A DNA stretch of 64,000 bases from CAVSRC01 sp963782045 (GTDB lineage Bacteria > Pseudomonadota > Alphaproteobacteria > Rhizobiales > Kaistiaceae): positions 124,001 through 188,000 of the forward strand of contig CAWAIR010000033.1 in the NCBI GenBank assembly GCA_963782045.1, read 5' to 3'. The notes under the pieces were generated by a model. It saw only the letters and a program-made list of their open reading frames with translations, was not told the DNA's origin and did no database searches. Of this stretch, positions 60,802 to 64,000 are shown piece after piece (positions within the stretch are counted from its first letter, which is position 1; every line of letters starts with the position of its first letter). The position numbers were made by a program, and so were the translations under genes.

Positions 60802-62681
60802 GTGCGCGTTTGTGAGTTTCTTCGCAGGGTCTTGATGGTGCTGCTGGCGCTGACCGCGACGGCCGCCACGGTGGCGCCTGCGTCCGCGGCGCTGAGCGAC
60901 CTGTGGCCGTTCGGGCGGAGCGCGCCCAAGGAGACGATCCCCGATCCCCTACCCTATAGGGTGACCTTCTCGGCTGGCGATGCGGGCTGGAGCCTCGAAC
61001 GCGCGCTGCGCCAGGCTTCCGAACTGGTCAACCGCCAGAAATTGCCGGCGTCCGGACTGGTCGGGCTGCTGGCGCGCGCCCGGCAGGACCTCGGGCGCCT
61101 GACGGCGGTGCTCTACGAGAACGCCCGCTATGCCGGCGAGGTGTCGATCACGGTGGACGGCAAGCCGCTGGCCAAGGTCGATCCGTTCGCAGCGATGGCG
61201 ACCCGCCCGGTGCCGGTGACCATCACCGTCAGGCCCGGTGCCGAATTCGTCTTCGGCGCGGTGCGCGCGGCGCCGCTGCCGGCGGGGACGACGCTCGAGT
61301 TGCTGGGGCTGGTGCCGGGCTCGCCGGCCCGCGCGTCGGTGGTCGTCGATGCCGAGACGAAGCTGGCCGAGGCATGGCAGGACGAGGGCCACCCGCTGGC
61401 GGTCGCCGGCCAGCGCGATACCGTTGCCGACCATCGCACCAAGACGCTCGACGTGACGCTGGCCGTGCGTCCCGGGCCGGTTGCCGATTTTGGCCGGGTC
61501 ACGGTGAGCGGCACCGACGCGGTCGATCCCAATCTCGTGCTGCGCCGCGCCGGCATCGACGGCGGGCTCTACTCGGCAAAAATCGTCAAGCGCGCCACCC
61601 GGCGCCTGCGCGACCTCGGCGTCTTCGCCAGTGTCGAGGTGACGCCCGCCGACAGGCTCGACACCGACGGGACCATCCCGGTCGCGATCACGGTCAGCGA
61701 GCGCAAGCCGCGGGTGATCGGCGCCAGCGTCACCTATTCCAACACGGAAGGGCTGGGTTCGGGGGTCCACTGGACGCACCGCAACCTCTTCGGCGGCGCC
61801 GAGCAACTGAAGCTGTCGGCGTCCATCTCGCGCCTGCTCGATGGCGCCTTCGATCCCGATTTCCGTCTCGCCGGCAACTTCCGCAAGCCGGCCGTGCTCG
61901 ATCCGATGACGGATTTCACGCTGCGCGTGGCGGGCTATCGCGAGACGACCGACGCCTATCGGGTGACGGCGCTGGAGAGCGAAGTCGGGCTCGAACACAC
62001 CTTTTCCGACACGCTGAGCGGCTCGCTCGGTGTGGAGGTGGCGCGATCGCGGACGGTCGAGCCGACGGTGACCGAGGACCACCTGCTGACCACGCTCACC
62101 GGCAAGCTCGACTGGGACACGCGCGACAACAAGCTTGATCCGAGCAGCGGCCACCGCGCGCTGTTCTCGGCGGCGCCCGCATACGATTTCCTCGAGCACA
62201 CGCCCTACGCCACACTCGGCGCCGACGTCTCCGGCTACTGGGGATTTGGCAATGCCGACCGCTTCGTGCTCGCCGCCAGGGCGGCGGCGTCGATCCTCAC
62301 GGTAGACGACGTCACCAAGGTCGCCGCCGACCGCCGTCTCTATTCCGGCGGCGCCGGATCGGTGCGCGGCTATGCCTACCAGAACATCGGACCGCATGAC
62401 GGCGCTCGGCAATCGCGGTGGGCGGGCGCAGTTCGGTGCTCTTCTCCGGCGAATTGCGCTACCGCGTGACTGACACCATCGGCGTGGTCGGCTTCGTCGA
62501 TGCCGGCAATGCCTATGCCTCGCTGCTGCCGCGGTTGGATGGTCTGAAGGTCGGCGTCGGCGCGGGCCTGCGCTATCTGACGCCGGTCGGCCCGATCCGG
62601 CTCGATGTTGCGGTTCCCCTGCAGCGGGGCCCCAACGACCCCTCGGTCGGCATCTACGTGGGACTGGGCCAGGCTTTCTGA
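60802..62681 (+). CDS. tamA: TamA, outer-membrane Omp85-family protein (two doubled bases)
   Basis: About 625 residues. N-terminal signal, three POTRA-like domains (to about residue 300), then the Omp85 barrel with GSVRGYAYQNIGP and VGFVDAGNAY, ending in Phe as beta-barrel proteins do. With TamB it forms the translocation and assembly module between inner and outer membranes. The frame breaks at 62403-62404 (Gly GG(C/G)) and 62415-62416 (Arg or Pro C(G/C)G). Collapsing both gives LGNPVGGRSSVLFSGELRY, the conserved barrel motif. It starts at GTG 60802. Confidence 0.9.
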
Positions 62682-62683
62682 TC

Positions 62684-64000
62684 GTGACCAGACGCAGACG
62701 CAGACCAGGCAGGGTGTGGCGCATCCTCGGGATCGCGCTGGGAGCAATCGTGGCGGTGCTGGCGATTGTGCTCGGCGGCCTGGCGACGCCACCCGGCCGC
62801 GCGCTGGTCGCCGGCGCGGTCGAACGCGCCGGCGCCGGCAGCGGCGTCACGGTCTCCATCGACAATCTCACCGGCTGGCTGCCGTTCTCGCTCGGTGCCG
62901 ACAGGATCGTGCTCGCCGATGACGCGGGCCCGTTCGCCGAAATCGACGGGCTTGCCATCGACATTCATACGAGCGCGCTTCTCACCGGCAGCCTGTCGCT
63001 GGATCAGATCACGGCGAAGCGCATCGTCCTTCAGCGCCGGCCGCATCTTGCCGGTGGCGGCGGCCGCAACGGTGCCCTGCTGCCGTTTGCGGCACGGGAC
63101 GTCGAGGTGGCGCGACTGGAACTCGGCAAGGCGATCGCCGGCAGACCCGCCGTGCTCGCCCTGACGGGGTCGCTGGTCTCTGGCGCCGATGGCAGCTTGG
63201 CGGCCAAACTCGACGCCCGGCGCATCGATGGCGGCGCGGCGACGCTCGATGCGACGCTGGCGCGCGCCGACGGCACGGCGCCGCTCAACGCCTCGGTGGC
63301 GCTCAAGGAAGCGGCCGACGGAATCCTGCTCGGCCTGATCGGGCGACCATCGGGGCCGGCCTATGCGCTCGATGCCAAGCTCGCCGCGCGTGGCGATGCG
63401 CTCACCGGCAACCTGTCGCTGACCTCGGGCGGCGCCGCGCACTTCAGTGGTGCGTTCATGTCGTCACCGGCAGGCGCCGGGACGCGCCTCACGGCCAAGG
63501 GCAGCGGCGATCTCGCCGAGCTGGTGCCGCCCGACTACGCCGGCCTGCTGAGCGGGCCGATCAATGTCGCCGTCGATGCGGACTGGGCGGGCGCCGCGGG
63601 CAAGGCGCTGCCGCGCGTCGTGCTGCGCCAGGGCGAGGTCACCACGGACAGCGTGCGCGCCTCCGCCAGCGGAACGCTGGACGGAAGCAAGACCGACCTG
63701 GCGTTGACGGTGAATGTCGCCAGGCCCGACGGCGGCGCCATCGCCCTGCCCTTCCTCGGCACCGGCGCCGCGGTGGAGAGCCTGTCGCTCACCGGCAAGG
63801 GCGCGCCCTCCGGCAAGGTCGTCCGCTTCGATCTCGTCGGCCACGTCGCCGGCTTCAAGGTTGCCGATGCCAGCATTGCCGATGCCGGCCTGTCATTCGC
63901 CGTCGAGGCGCATCCGGACGATGCGCTGGCCGGCGGCAAGCTGCCCTTCGGCCTGCGCATCGAGGCCGACGCCATCGAGACGCCGAGCGGGCGGCTGGCG
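62684..64000 (+). CDS. tamB: TamB, translocation and assembly module subunit, 5' part
   Basis: Starts at a GTG (62684) two bases after the tamA stop and stays open to the window end, 439 codons. The N-terminus TRRRRRPGRVWRILGIALG...VLAIVLGGLATPPGRALV is a single inner-membrane anchor. It is followed by the repetitive AsmA/DUF490-type beta structure, with VTVSIDNLTGWLPFSLGADRIVL typical of TamB. It bridges inner and outer membranes with TamA and transports or inserts lipids or proteins. The C-terminal domain is outside the window. Confidence 0.92.
   Translation, partial: MTRRRRRPGRVWRILGIALGAIVAVLAIVLGGLATPPGRALVAGAVERAGAGSGVTVSIDNLTGWLPFSLGADRIVLADDAGPFAEIDGLAIDIHTSALLTGSLSLDQITAKRIVLQRRPHLAGGGGRNGALLPFAARDVEVARLELGKAIAGRPAVLALTGSLVSGADGSLAAKLDARRIDGGAATLDATLARADGTAPLNASVALKEAADGILLGLIGRPSGPAYALDAKLAARGDALTGNLSLTSGGAAHFSGAFMSSPAGAGTRLTAKGSGDLAELVPPDYAGLLSGPINVAVDADWAGAAGKALPRVVLRQGEVTTDSVRASASGTLDGSKTDLALTVNVARPDGGAIALPFLGTGAAVESLSLTGKGAPSGKVVRFDLVGHVAGFKVADASIADAGLSFAVEAHPDDALAGGKLPFGLRIEADAIETPSGRLA

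Overview
This is a GC-rich, gene-dense chromosomal segment from an alphaproteobacterium, most likely a member of the Hyphomicrobiales (Rhizobiales). The evidence is a gcrA cell-cycle regulator with GANTC sites upstream, an argD-argF-hslO cluster, a cysD-cysNC sulfate-activation pair, a DUF2865-type secreted protein and a TamA/TamB pair. I see no rRNA, tRNA, CRISPR array, prophage or insertion sequence.

Layout. 0-5 kb: end of a phosphotransferase gene, then hslO-argF-argD and a GT25-like glycosyltransferase. 5-7 kb: gcrA and a monohaem c-type protein. 7-14 kb: the complete phosphate regulon phoR-pstSCAB-phoU-phoB (minus strand) with a three-repeat Pho box before pstS, followed by ppk2 on the plus strand. 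15-17.5 kb: an unknown membrane protein and a GT8 glycosyltransferase. 17.5-21.3 kb: sulfate activation (cysNC, cysD, cysQ). 21.4-24.3 kb: alanine dehydrogenase, a divergent Lrp-type regulator and an FAD amino-acid oxidase. 24.3-43.2 kb: a large pyrimidine-catabolism region. An ABC importer, dihydropyrimidinase, an M20 carbamoylase, a nitrilase-type beta-ureidopropionase, methylmalonate-semialdehyde dehydrogenase and an omega-aminotransferase lie in one minus-strand array ending at a strong terminator. A divergent RutR regulator, a perfect RutR-type operator and the separate preT-preA dihydropyrimidine dehydrogenase genes complete it. 43-52.6 kb: mannose-1-phosphate guanylyltransferase, a hydrolase, an ECF41-like sigma factor with its carboxymuconolactone-decarboxylase partner, a 2-oxoglutarate oxygenase, a Crp/Fnr regulator, two paralogous small secreted proteins and malonyl-CoA decarboxylase. 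52.6-59 kb: an alpha-glucoside ABC importer with a GH13 glucosidase behind a LacI-type operator. 59-64 kb: a cation/proton antiporter, a small zinc-ribbon protein, tamA and the start of tamB.

How the genes work together. RutR would sense pyrimidine and release the array that takes uracil or thymine through dihydropyrimidine and N-carbamoyl-beta-amino acid to beta-alanine or beta-aminoisobutyrate. These are then transaminated and oxidised to acetyl- or propionyl-CoA. The Pho genes, ppk2 and the Pho box form a phosphate-limitation and polyphosphate unit. The sigma factor and its partner gene carry facing ECF41-type promoters.

Sequence quality. Nearly all broken genes (cysNC, cysD, ald, mmsA, the omega-aminotransferase, the DUF2865 gene, tamA and the whole sugar-transporter operon) are repaired by one rule. 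At each break a codon, usually at its third position, carries two alternative bases written one after the other; collapsing the pair restores the family sequence. These genes are therefore probably intact in the organism, and the sequence looks like a consensus that printed both alleles of polymorphic sites. cysQ is the main gene that also seems to need a missing base restored.
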